Positions 31,599-37,581 of a stretch of DNA of 37,581 bases are shown here, in pieces. Source of the stretch: an uncultured Clostridia bacterium. GTDB lineage: Bacteria > Bacillota > Clostridia > Oscillospirales > Ruminococcaceae. Made by a program: the position numbers and the translations under genes. The DNA lies in contig CANQKW010000015.1 in the NCBI GenBank assembly GCA_947624555.1, positions 1-37,581 on the forward strand, in the 5' to 3' direction. Each line of letters begins with the position of its first letter. Within the stretch, counting starts at the first letter, position 1. The notes under the pieces are model-generated. The model did no database searches. It was not told the DNA's origin and was given only the letters and a program-made list of their open reading frames with translations.

Positions 31599-32558
31599 AT
31601 GAAATTAAAAAAGTTAAAATGTATGGTTTTATGCGCTGCTGTTGCTGCGGGAACGATTTTTACGGGCTGTTCGGATAACGGCACTTCTCCGACTGAAGGT
31701 TCGGAAAGCAATTCAAGCAGCGAAAGCTCTTCGGGCAGCGAAAGCTCTTCAAGCACGGAAAGCTCTTCAAGCAGCGAAAGCTCTTCAAGCAGCGAAAGCT
31801 CTTCGGGGGGAACGGACGAGGTGCTTACGGGGGGAAATATCGACGAGGTGGAGCTTGAAAAGGGCGACCTTATCGCTGAATTTGAGATAGAGGGTTTTGG
31901 CGTTATCAAGGCAAAGCTGTTTCCCGATATTGCTCCCGTGGGTGTTGAGAATTTTCAGAAACTCTGCGAAAGCGGCTATTACAAGGGTCTTAAAATCCAC
32001 AGAGTTGTAAAGGGATTTATGTTCCAGGGAGGCTCTGCAAACGGTAACGGCACGGGCGGAGAGGCTATGGTGAACGACGGAGCTTTCGGCGTTGAAATAA
32101 GCCGAAATGCACGTCACTATTACGGTGCGCTTTGCTACGCAAATGACGGCACGAATAATACTACGCAGTTTTATATCGTCAATGACAGCACTGAAAACAA
32201 GTTTTCCGATACGGTTGCGCTGTATGAGGATTATATTTCACAGTGCGACGAACTTATAAAGCAATATACCGAAGAGGGCGTTGCAGAGGGAGTCGCTTAC
32301 TATCAGGATTATAAGGAGAGCTTTCAGGAGGAACTTGACAGGCTTAAAAGTTTCCCCGAAAACGTTAAGTCGCTTTATGACGAAAGAGGCGGATCGCCGC
32401 AGCTTGACGGCGGTTATACCGTTTTCGGACAGGTTTACGAGGGATTTGACGTTATAGACAAGATTTCCGGTGTAGAAGTCGTTGACAACGGGTATGACGA
32501 GAAGTCAAAACCCGTGCAGGACATTATTATTACCGATGTCAAGGTGTCTGTTTATTGA
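31599..32558 (+). CDS. Cyclophilin-type peptidyl-prolyl isomerase lipoprotein 1
   Basis: A 319-aa lipoprotein with signal peptide and lipobox FTG-Cys24, then a Ser/Glu repeat linker to ~74. The cyclophilin domain follows: VIKAKLFPDIAPVGVENFQKL (~102-122), KIHRVVKGFMFQGG (~131-144) with the catalytic Arg and Phe, and TQFYIVN (~190). An inserted helical stretch of ~70 residues (~196-268) follows. GGYTVFGQVYEGFDVIDKI closes it. The position of the usual active-site His near the end is Tyr or Thr. It should act on secreted or surface proteins outside the membrane. It lies 9 bp after cysS, so it may be co-transcribed. The next gene is a paralogue. Confidence 0.9.
   Translation: MKLKKLKCMVLCAAVAAGTIFTGCSDNGTSPTEGSESNSSSESSSGSESSSSTESSSSSESSSSSESSSGGTDEVLTGGNIDEVELEKGDLIAEFEIEGFGVIKAKLFPDIAPVGVENFQKLCESGYYKGLKIHRVVKGFMFQGGSANGNGTGGEAMVNDGAFGVEISRNARHYYGALCYANDGTNNTTQFYIVNDSTENKFSDTVALYEDYISQCDELIKQYTEEGVAEGVAYYQDYKESFQEELDRLKSFPENVKSLYDERGGSPQLDGGYTVFGQVYEGFDVIDKISGVEVVDNGYDEKSKPVQDIIITDVKVSVY
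31704..31808 (+). repeat. 18-bp tandem repeat in the Ser/Glu linker
   Basis: Nearly identical 18-bp units (agcgaaagctcttcaagc and close variants) repeat about five times in frame and encode Ser-Glu-Ser-Ser-Ser-Ser. High DNA identity between units points to recent expansion by slippage. Confidence 0.85.
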
Positions 32559-32591
32559 TTTTTTCGGTTTTTCTGTTGAAAGGAATTGATT

Positions 32592-33446
32592 ATGAGGCTG
32601 TTCAGGAAAATTACAAGCGTTATTCTTGCGGTGACTGCGGCTGTGGGTCTGTGTGGCTGCTCCGGAACAAATTCGGGAAATATCGGAGATGTTGTTCTTA
32701 ATGCGGGAGATCTTATCGCAGAAATCAATATTGAAAATTACGGCGTTATCAAGGCAAAACTGTTTCCCGATATTGCGCCTGTCGGCGTTGAGAATTTTAC
32801 AAAGCTTGCAGAGTCGGGTTATTACAACGGACTTAAAATACACCGTGTGGTCAAGGACTGCTGTATTCAGGGAGGCTCGCTGAACGGCGACGGTTCGGGC
32901 GGCGCTCCTGCTGTAAATGACGGAAATTTCCTCAATGCGGAAACTTCGCAGAATGCACGAAATTTTTACGGAGCATTGGGTTACGCTAATCTCGGCGGAG
33001 ATATAGGAACGCAGTTTTATATCGTAAACTGCAAGAAAATTCAGGATATAAGCAGTTATGATCCCTCGAAAATGAGGGCAAAGGCTGACGAATATACCGC
33101 ACAGGCAGGCGAACTCGAGGACGATGACCCGAATAAGTCTGAAATCGAGGCTTATGCGGCTTATTACAACAATATGGCGGAGATGTTCGAGAAAGCCACA
33201 GACGACGTCGGATACAAATATGCGCAGACGGGCGGATACCCTTTCTGGGACGGAAATTATACCGTTTTCGGACAGGTTTTCGAGGGTTTTGACGTTATCG
33301 ACAAGATTTCTGCGGCAGAGCTTACCACGAGCAATACGGGCGAAATTTCACGTCCTGTTGAAGATATTGTGATTGCATCGGTCACTGTTACCGAATATGT
33401 ACCGCCCGAACCTGAGCCGGAATCGAGCAGCAAAAAGAAGAAATAA
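32592..33446 (+). CDS. Cyclophilin-type peptidyl-prolyl isomerase lipoprotein 2
   Basis: A 284-aa paralogue of the previous protein: lipobox LCG-Cys23, no long Ser linker, and the core NYGVIKAKLFPDIAPVGVENF (~53-73). KIHRVVKDCCIQGG (~82-95) has Cys-Ile instead of Phe-Met at the usual Phe position. TQFYIVN is at ~142. An inserted helical stretch (~150-212) and YTVFGQVFEGFDVIDKI follow. The loss of the Phe may lower isomerase activity or change its target. The C-terminus ends in Pro/Glu then Lys repeats. The ATG at 32592 follows AAAGGA. The stop TAA touches the palindromic element at 33447. Confidence 0.88.
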   Translation: MRLFRKITSVILAVTAAVGLCGCSGTNSGNIGDVVLNAGDLIAEINIENYGVIKAKLFPDIAPVGVENFTKLAESGYYNGLKIHRVVKDCCIQGGSLNGDGSGGAPAVNDGNFLNAETSQNARNFYGALGYANLGGDIGTQFYIVNCKKIQDISSYDPSKMRAKADEYTAQAGELEDDDPNKSEIEAYAAYYNNMAEMFEKATDDVGYKYAQTGGYPFWDGNYTVFGQVFEGFDVIDKISAAELTTSNTGEISRPVEDIVIASVTVTEYVPPEPEPESSSKKKK

Positions 33447-33547
33447 GACTGTCGATAAAGCCTCATCTGCGTCGTCAACGGTGCTGCAACAGCCACAAAG
33501 GCCGGTTGCAGCAGCGTTTCCTAGCATCTAAGGCTTTCTCGGCAGTC
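33447..33547. repeat. 101-bp palindromic element flanked by TAA
   Basis: Outer arms of 17 bp (gactgtcgataaagcct at 33447-33463 with aggctttctcggcagtc at 33531-33547, 15 of 17 paired). An inner stem gctgcaac (33483-33490) with gttgcagc (33505-33512) is topped by gcc/ggc. TAA lies directly on both sides (33444-33446, which is also the stop of the cyclophilin gene, and 33548-33550). The form is that of a MITE-like or REP-like element with a 3-bp target duplication. No coding capacity. Confidence 0.65.
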
Positions 33548-33572
33548 TAAGGTTGATTGTTATAAAATAATC

Positions 33573-33599
33573 GGGGGAAACAAGTTTTCCCCCTTTTTT
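33573..33599. terminator. Intrinsic terminator after the cyclophilin genes
   Basis: An 8-bp stem ggggga aa (33573-33580) with tttccccc (33586-33593), loop of 5 nt, then six T at 33594-33599. It ends the cysE-cysS-cyclophilin operon. The convergent gerC gene stops 7 bp beyond, where the reverse T tract is weaker. Confidence 0.87.
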
Positions 33600-33605
33600 A
33601 TTGTT

Positions 33606-34526
33606 TTATAATCCCCGTACAAGCGTCAAAAGCGCATTTTGTGCGGATAATTCTTCGTTTTGTTCAAGCTTGCCGCCTGTTCGGTTTTTGAATTTGGCGG
33701 TAACGTTTAACGAGGGTATGCCGTTTTTGCTGTCCTCGATGATTTTTATGCCGTATGCCTCGCAGGTGCGCTCTTCGTCATTGTAAAAGTAATTCAGCAT
33801 AATTTTATCGGTTTTTTTACTTCTTATCAGGATAGCTGTGGTTTGTCTTGTGTCAAAATCTCCGACGAGCTTTCCGCCGTCAAGATAGCGAGAGCCGCAT
33901 AATACCGCTGTAATTCCGTCGTCCGAGGCTGTCATTCCTCTGCCGTTTCGGGTAACGGTGAGCTGCGGTATGAGCGAGGGTCGGTCTGCCGCTGAGTCTG
34001 CAAAAAGGTCGAGCAGGTCTGTTTTCGGGGAAACGCCAAGCTCATATGCGTTTTCTATCAGCGAAAGCGGCTTTTCGGCGGACGTAAGCCCTTCGGTGAA
34101 CTGCAAGTCCGTTATTTCTTCGGCAGAATTTGCGCAGCAGACGGGCATATTAAGGCTGCATCTCATATCGTAATAAAGCGTGTTGAGAGCCTCGTTTATG
34201 CTTTCCTCGGAAAAACCGCCGCCGATTATCAGAAGTTTGGTTTCCTGCATATATATTTTCTTGCCGTCGTTGAGCGAAAGATTGTCGATAGCCTCTGAAA
34301 GCGTTTTTCCCGTGCCGACGACTTTTATGACGTTCTCCTGAGACGCATCTATCGTGTCCGAACCCGAACCGCTGCTTGAAAACAACAGCGCACTTACCCT
34401 GTAACCGCTGTCATAATCTATAGCAACTGCCTCGACTATCGCTCGGTTTGCAAGATTGGTCGGGTCGGCACAGCCTGTAAGCAGAAGGCTGTGCGTTATA
34501 ATACAAGCGAAAATCAATTTTTTCAT
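33606..34526 (-). CDS. Spore germination receptor subunit C (Ger(x)C family), short form
   Basis: A 306-aa lipoprotein: signal peptide and lipobox LLTG-Cys (~19), then the GerC N-terminal domains with AIVEAVAIDYDSGYRVSALLF (~29), the GKTLSEAIDNLSLNDGKKIYMQETKLLIIG segment (~73) and LGVSPKTDLLDLF (~160). The C-terminal domain begins (AVLCGSRYLDGGKLVGDF) but stops near residue 306, whereas family members usually run to about 370-400. It may therefore lack the end of domain 3. The ATG at 34524 overlaps the gerB stop by 4 bp with GGGAGA upstream. It forms a germinant receptor with GerA and GerB in the spore inner membrane. Confidence 0.88.
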   Translation of the reverse strand: MKKLIFACIITHSLLLTGCADPTNLANRAIVEAVAIDYDSGYRVSALLFSSSGSGSDTIDASQENVIKVVGTGKTLSEAIDNLSLNDGKKIYMQETKLLIIGGGFSEESINEALNTLYYDMRCSLNMPVCCANSAEEITDLQFTEGLTSAEKPLSLIENAYELGVSPKTDLLDLFADSAADRPSLIPQLTVTRNGRGMTASDDGITAVLCGSRYLDGGKLVGDFDTRQTTAILIRSKKTDKIMLNYFYNDEERTCEAYGIKIIEDSKNGIPSLNVTAKFKNRTGGKLEQNEELSAQNALLTLVRGL

Positions 34527-35440
34527 AGGCTTTCTCCCGTGGGATTTTTTTCGCGTCCCGTGCGGTAAACCGTCATTATCACACAGACCGCCGAGAAGAG
34601 GATAAGTCCGCATCTGAATGCTCCGCAAAGCTCCCATATCGCTGCAAAAATGCTGTCAAGACGCTTGAACAGCGCAATATCCGAAAGAGAGGCTGCCGCT
34701 GCAAACGGATATTCCGCAAGAGGATACATCTCTCGGAGTATAAGCTGATTTACGGCGCACATTGAGGCTGAAATGACCGTGGAAACAAGCGCAAAGCTCA
34801 AAATCGAATTTCCTGCGGAAGTTTCTTTTTTCAGGTTTACATAGGGCAGAAGCGCCGCAAAAATAAGGTATTCGCCGCCTTTGGTGAGATTTTTCAGAAT
34901 ATCCTCGAAAAGCGTGCCGAAACTGCCTTCGCTCCACATAGGAGTTATTTCCATATACGGAATGTCGGCAAGAAATACGGCGGCGGTGATTATTTCCGCG
35001 GCTATCAGGAAAAGAACGCCTGCTCTTGCTATTGCCTCTATTCCCATATATGCCTCGTAAACGGAAAAAATTATTACTGCCGCAAACATTACGGGATAAG
35101 CGCCGCCCGCAAAGATGTTTTTTTCCGCAAAGTTAATGCTTTGATTTAAGGTTTTAAGCATTGCCGCCATAAGAAGTGCTGCGGCAAATACTGCGGACAG
35201 CCAGCCTAACGCCTTGCTTTTCGTGTAGACAGAACGGTAAAAATTGTTCCTCTGAAACGAGTAGATTATCACGGGAAGTGCCAGTACAAAGCGCACAAGC
35301 TCGCTTATGACAACTGCCGCTATCGTTTCAAGAGGTCCGCTGCCCGACGGCGGCGGCGAAATAATGTCCATTGTAAGCCGTGATAAGATCAATATGCAGA
35401 AAAGCTGCTGCGGACTTATTTTCGGGTTGGAAACGGTCAT
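34523..35440 (-). CDS. Spore germination receptor subunit B (GerAB/ArcD/ProY family permease)
   Basis: A 305-aa membrane protein of the APC-superfamily GerB group with about eight to nine hydrophobic segments. The N-terminal KISPQQLFCILILSRL motif is usual for the family, and DIPYMEITPMW (~159) and GGEYLIFAALLPYVN (~190) are typical inner motifs. The length is below the usual ~360, mainly through short loops or a missing last helix. It is the likely nutrient-binding subunit of the germinant receptor. It starts 3 bp after the 48-aa ORF. Confidence 0.87.
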   Translation of the reverse strand: MTVSNPKISPQQLFCILILSRLTMDIISPPPSGSGPLETIAAVVISELVRFVLALPVIIYSFQRNNFYRSVYTKSKALGWLSAVFAAALLMAAMLKTLNQSINFAEKNIFAGGAYPVMFAAVIIFSVYEAYMGIEAIARAGVLFLIAAEIITAAVFLADIPYMEITPMWSEGSFGTLFEDILKNLTKGGEYLIFAALLPYVNLKKETSAGNSILSFALVSTVISASMCAVNQLILREMYPLAEYPFAAAASLSDIALFKRLDSIFAAIWELCGAFRCGLILFSAVCVIMTVYRTGREKNPTGESL

Positions 35441-35443
35441 ATT

Positions 35444-35590
35444 TTATCTTCCTCTTTTATCTTCCTCGTTCAATTTATCGTGTATCTGCAATTCGGTTAT
35501 CACCGCAAACGGCAGGGCAAGCTCGGAGAGGTATGATTCCTGGGGAAGTGCGCCTCGGTTCGGGATAATCAATTCGGGGTATTTTTCCAT
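35444..35590 (-). CDS. 48-aa small protein between gerA and gerB
   Basis: A complete frame ATG (35588-35590) to TAA with AGAGGTG 6 nt before the start, overlapping the end of gerA. It begins with a Tyr/Pro/Ile-rich part (EKYPELIIPNRGALPQESY), goes on to LSELALPFAVITELQIHDKL, and has a charged tail. There is no membrane helix. I do not recognise it. RBS, spacing (4 bp after gerA, 3 bp before gerB) and intact frame argue for a real gene. It could be a small accessory part of the receptor (inference). Confidence 0.65.
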   Translation of the reverse strand: MEKYPELIIPNRGALPQESYLSELALPFAVITELQIHDKLNEEDKRGR

Positions 35591-35594
35591 TTTA

Positions 35595-37079
35595 TCACCT
35601 CTTCATCTGTGCGCCGTTAAGCGACTGTATCGTTACATCTTTTCTTGCCATTTTTCTCCAGCTTGACCTTACGAACAGGTCACGCATAGCTCTCGGAGTA
35701 AACGGCGAGATCGGCGACATATACGGCACGCCGTAGGTTTGCAAAGAGCACATTTTTATCAGTACCGCTCCTGCGGATAAAAGCAGACCGAACAAGCCGA
35801 AAACTCCGCCTGCGATTATATACAGGAAACGAAGTATCACGATTTTTTCGTACATTGTCGGCACTACAAAGCTGCAAAGTCCCGAAAGCGCTACTATAAG
35901 CACCATAGGCGCTCCGACAAGACCTGCGGATACGGTTATATCGCCTATTACAAGACCGCCGACTACTCCTATGGCGTGACCTATCGGTCGGGGCAGGCGT
36001 ATTCCTGCCTCGCGCAATATTTCGTACATAAAATGAATGAAAAGGCACTCTACCATAAGCGAATACGGCGCTGTCTGCTCGGCGGCAGCAAGATTTAATA
36101 TCAGCGACGACGGCAGCATTTCGGGATTATAGGAGGCTATTGCGACATATGCTCCGGGGAGAAAAAGCGTTATAATATATGCCGCAAATCTTACTGTTCT
36201 TATGAAAAACGCATAAAACGGCTGCTGGGTGTAATCGTCAAGCGTCTGAAAGCTCTCCAGAAACAAATGCGGCACCACAAGCGCAAAAGGCGTGCCGTCA
36301 ACCAGTATTCCTACTCTGCCCTCGTACAGTTTTGCGGCGAATACATCGGGGCGTTCGCAGGTCGTACATTCCGAGAAAAACCAGCCGCCGTGCCCTTCAA
36401 AATACGGCTGGATATATCCGCTTTCGAGTATTGTATTGAGATTTACCGATTTTAAGCGTTTTTTTACGTTTTCAAGCAGGGCAGGCGATACCTTGTCCGA
36501 AATATAGCAAAGACAGATGTCGGTTTTACTGCGCTCTCCGAGAGTGGAAAGCTCAAAAACAAGCGTCGGGGATTTTATCCTGCGGCGGATAAGCGCCATA
36601 TTTGTGCGGATAACCTCGACAAAGCCCTCTCTCGAACCTCTGACGTTAAGCTCTGACGAGGGTTCGTCTATTCCTCTGGATTTATAGCCTTGTATTCCTA
36701 TGCCGATAGCTCTCTGACAGCCTTCTACCAGTATTATCGCAAAGCCCGACTGCATTTTGAGCGTAAGGTCGCTTATCGTTTTCAGTTCAAGCTGTTCCGC
36801 TGCAATCAGAAATACGTCAAAAAAGCTGTTCATAAGCGCCTCGGGAGAAAGTATGCGGTCGTTTTCGGACTGATTCAGCTTTGGATAGACAAGCTGTGCG
36901 AGCGTGTCGGTAGACGTCATTCCCTCGCAGGTGACAACCGCAATTTTGTTGCCGCAGACTTCTCCTCTTTTTATGATTACATCGGAAGAATTGTCGGTAA
37001 ACTGTGCGAGATTTTTAAGATTTTCTTCAAGCGAACCGCAAAGCGGCAGGTCGGTTTTCGTTTTTTCGCTCTCCTGCAT
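35595..37079 (-). CDS. Spore germination receptor subunit A (GerA family)
   Basis: A 494-aa protein: an N-terminal soluble domain (~1-280, with SSDVIIKRGEVCGNKIAVV, ILVEGCQRAIGIGIQGYKSRGIDEP and GREGF-like VRGSREGFVE near 153-162) and a membrane domain with about five helices from ~290 on (FYAFFIRTVRFAAYIITLFLPGAYVAI and GHAIGVVGGLVIGDITVSAGLVGAPMVLIV). This is the standard GerA subunit layout. RBS AAGGAG lies before the ATG. It is the first gene of gerA-small ORF-gerB-gerC. A sigma-G promoter would be expected but I cannot find a good one in the 76 bp before it. Confidence 0.95.
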   Translation of the reverse strand: MQESEKTKTDLPLCGSLEENLKNLAQFTDNSSDVIIKRGEVCGNKIAVVTCEGMTSTDTLAQLVYPKLNQSENDRILSPEALMNSFFDVFLIAAEQLELKTISDLTLKMQSGFAIILVEGCQRAIGIGIQGYKSRGIDEPSSELNVRGSREGFVEVIRTNMALIRRRIKSPTLVFELSTLGERSKTDICLCYISDKVSPALLENVKKRLKSVNLNTILESGYIQPYFEGHGGWFFSECTTCERPDVFAAKLYEGRVGILVDGTPFALVVPHLFLESFQTLDDYTQQPFYAFFIRTVRFAAYIITLFLPGAYVAIASYNPEMLPSSLILNLAAAEQTAPYSLMVECLFIHFMYEILREAGIRLPRPIGHAIGVVGGLVIGDITVSAGLVGAPMVLIVALSGLCSFVVPTMYEKIVILRFLYIIAGGVFGLFGLLLSAGAVLIKMCSLQTYGVPYMSPISPFTPRAMRDLFVRSSWRKMARKDVTIQSLNGAQMKR

Positions 37080-37155
37080 TTTTTCAGCTCCTTGTTATTT
37101 GGTTTCTTAGAGTATTTTTTCTCGGTATTTACTTTTTTATGCAAAATTTTTTGGG

Positions 37156-37184
37156 TTGACATTATTATAAAAATATGGTAAACT
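37156..37184 (+). promoter_or_regulatory. Sigma-A promoter of the AI-2E/PerM gene
   Basis: TTGACA (-35, 37156-37161), 17 bp, TAAACT (-10, 37179-37184). It serves the gene starting at 37226 and is divergent from gerA. Confidence 0.75.
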
Positions 37185-37225
37185 ATACTTTGGAAGTCAA
37201 TACTATAACAAAGGCGGTGATAATT

Positions 37226-37581
37226 TTGAAATTTAATTTTAACAGAAAATATACTACAATTGCTGTTTACAGTATCATTGTACTTATCGTGGCTGTACTT
37301 TTCGTGGTTTTTGTTTTCAGGTTTGAGTCGTTCGCAAAGGGTTTTTCGTGGGTAGGCGCTGTCGCTGCTCCCGTTATCTGCGGAATTATTATCGCTTATA
37401 TCCTTAATCCGCTGATGATGTTCATTGAAAATAAGCTCTTCGGGAAACTGAAAAATTCTCCGCCCGCAGAAAAAAAGCCTGCCTTGAAAAATATTGAAAA
37501 TGATATTGAAAAAAAATTAAGGCGGAAAAATCCTGCCGACAGAGAGGTAAAACGCAGAAAATCCGCCGCAAGGATACTTTC
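37226..37581 (+). CDS. AI-2E/PerM-family permease, N-terminal part (runs off the window)
   Basis: An open frame from TTG (37226-37228), with AAAGGCGGTGA just upstream, to the window end (118 codons visible). Two membrane helices (about 11-31 and 41-64) flank a short loop. The segment AAPVICGIIIAYILNPLMMFIE is the usual second helix of UPF0118/AI-2E transporters. A long Lys-rich cytoplasmic stretch (75-118) follows. Family members export diverse small molecules; the substrate is unknown. Confidence 0.8.
   Translation, partial: MKFNFNRKYTTIAVYSIIVLIVAVLFVVFVFRFESFAKGFSWVGAVAAPVICGIIIAYILNPLMMFIENKLFGKLKNSPPAEKKPALKNIENDIEKKLRRKNPADREVKRRKSAARIL

Noticed and set aside
31704-31808. Regular short repeats considered as a CRISPR array
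   Set aside because: The units are contiguous 18-bp in-frame codon repeats without spacers, and no cas genes are near.
37080-37150. Sigma-G promoter before gerA (a GCATA-like -35 on the minus strand)
   Set aside because: No fitting -10 element is found at the right distance, so the match is too weak to report.

Overview
The window looks like chromosomal DNA of an anaerobic, endospore-forming Clostridia member, most likely of the Ruminococcus/Oscillospiraceae type. This is inferred from gene content only: a 26-codon SpoVM, SpmA, an AbrB/SpoVT-type regulator, a GerA-family germinant receptor operon, GatCAB, a split ferredoxin-type glutamate synthase, and a tRNA-Cys T-box leader. I see no phage, integrase, CRISPR array, rRNA or tRNA gene. 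Most of the window is ordinary housekeeping DNA.

Layout. 1-2600 (+): the Ser/Glu-rich tail of an upstream gene, then an 819-aa unrecognised protein with a four-Cys knuckle and a long disordered tail. 2600-3600: divergent abrB-like (-) and spmA (+). 3614-6929 (-): a three-gene unit of a VTC-type polyphosphate polymerase, a DUF4956 membrane protein and a secreted beta-helix lipoprotein. 7040-7170: a nested palindromic element and the recN terminator. 7195-16395 (-): one long operon, asp23-like - nusB - xseA - xseB - ispA - DUF212 - dxs - tlyA - nadK - argR - recN, with a strong promoter at 16519-16547. 16629-16891 (+): a 55-aa membrane peptide and the 26-aa SpoVM. 16946-22578 (-): glutamate synthase split into five polypeptides plus an ANTAR RNA-binding regulator. 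23041-26232 (+): gatC-gatA-gatB. 26298-28047 (-): CYTH protein, biotin ligase and YfcE-type phosphoesterase. 28158-29151 (+): three small unrecognised proteins. 29224-33446 (+): a Cys T-box leader, cysE, cysS and two paralogous cyclophilin lipoproteins. 33447-33547: a 101-bp palindromic element flanked by TAA. 33606-37079 (-): gerC, gerB, a 48-aa small ORF and gerA. 37226-end (+): the start of an AI-2E/PerM-type permease.

How the genes work together. The long operon couples RNA work (NusB, TlyA), DNA repair (XseAB, RecN), isoprenoid supply (Dxs, IspA) and arginine/NADP control (ArgR, NadK), as in the conserved Firmicutes nusB-recN neighbourhood. The glutamate synthase operon should make glutamate from glutamine and 2-oxoglutarate, and it ends in a regulator typical of nitrogen control. 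The T-box senses uncharged tRNA-Cys and controls both cysteine synthesis (CysE) and its charging (CysS).

Most worth a second look: the polyphosphate polymerase/DUF4956/beta-helix lipoprotein unit, the ANTAR regulator whose receiver lacks its phospho-acceptor, the two families of palindromic intergenic elements, the 48-aa ORF inside the germination operon, and the tiny spoVM gene. Several start codons differ from the longest open frame and were set from ribosome-binding sites: argR (GTG), dxs, nusB, asp23-like, xseB, ispA, gatB, cysE, gerC.
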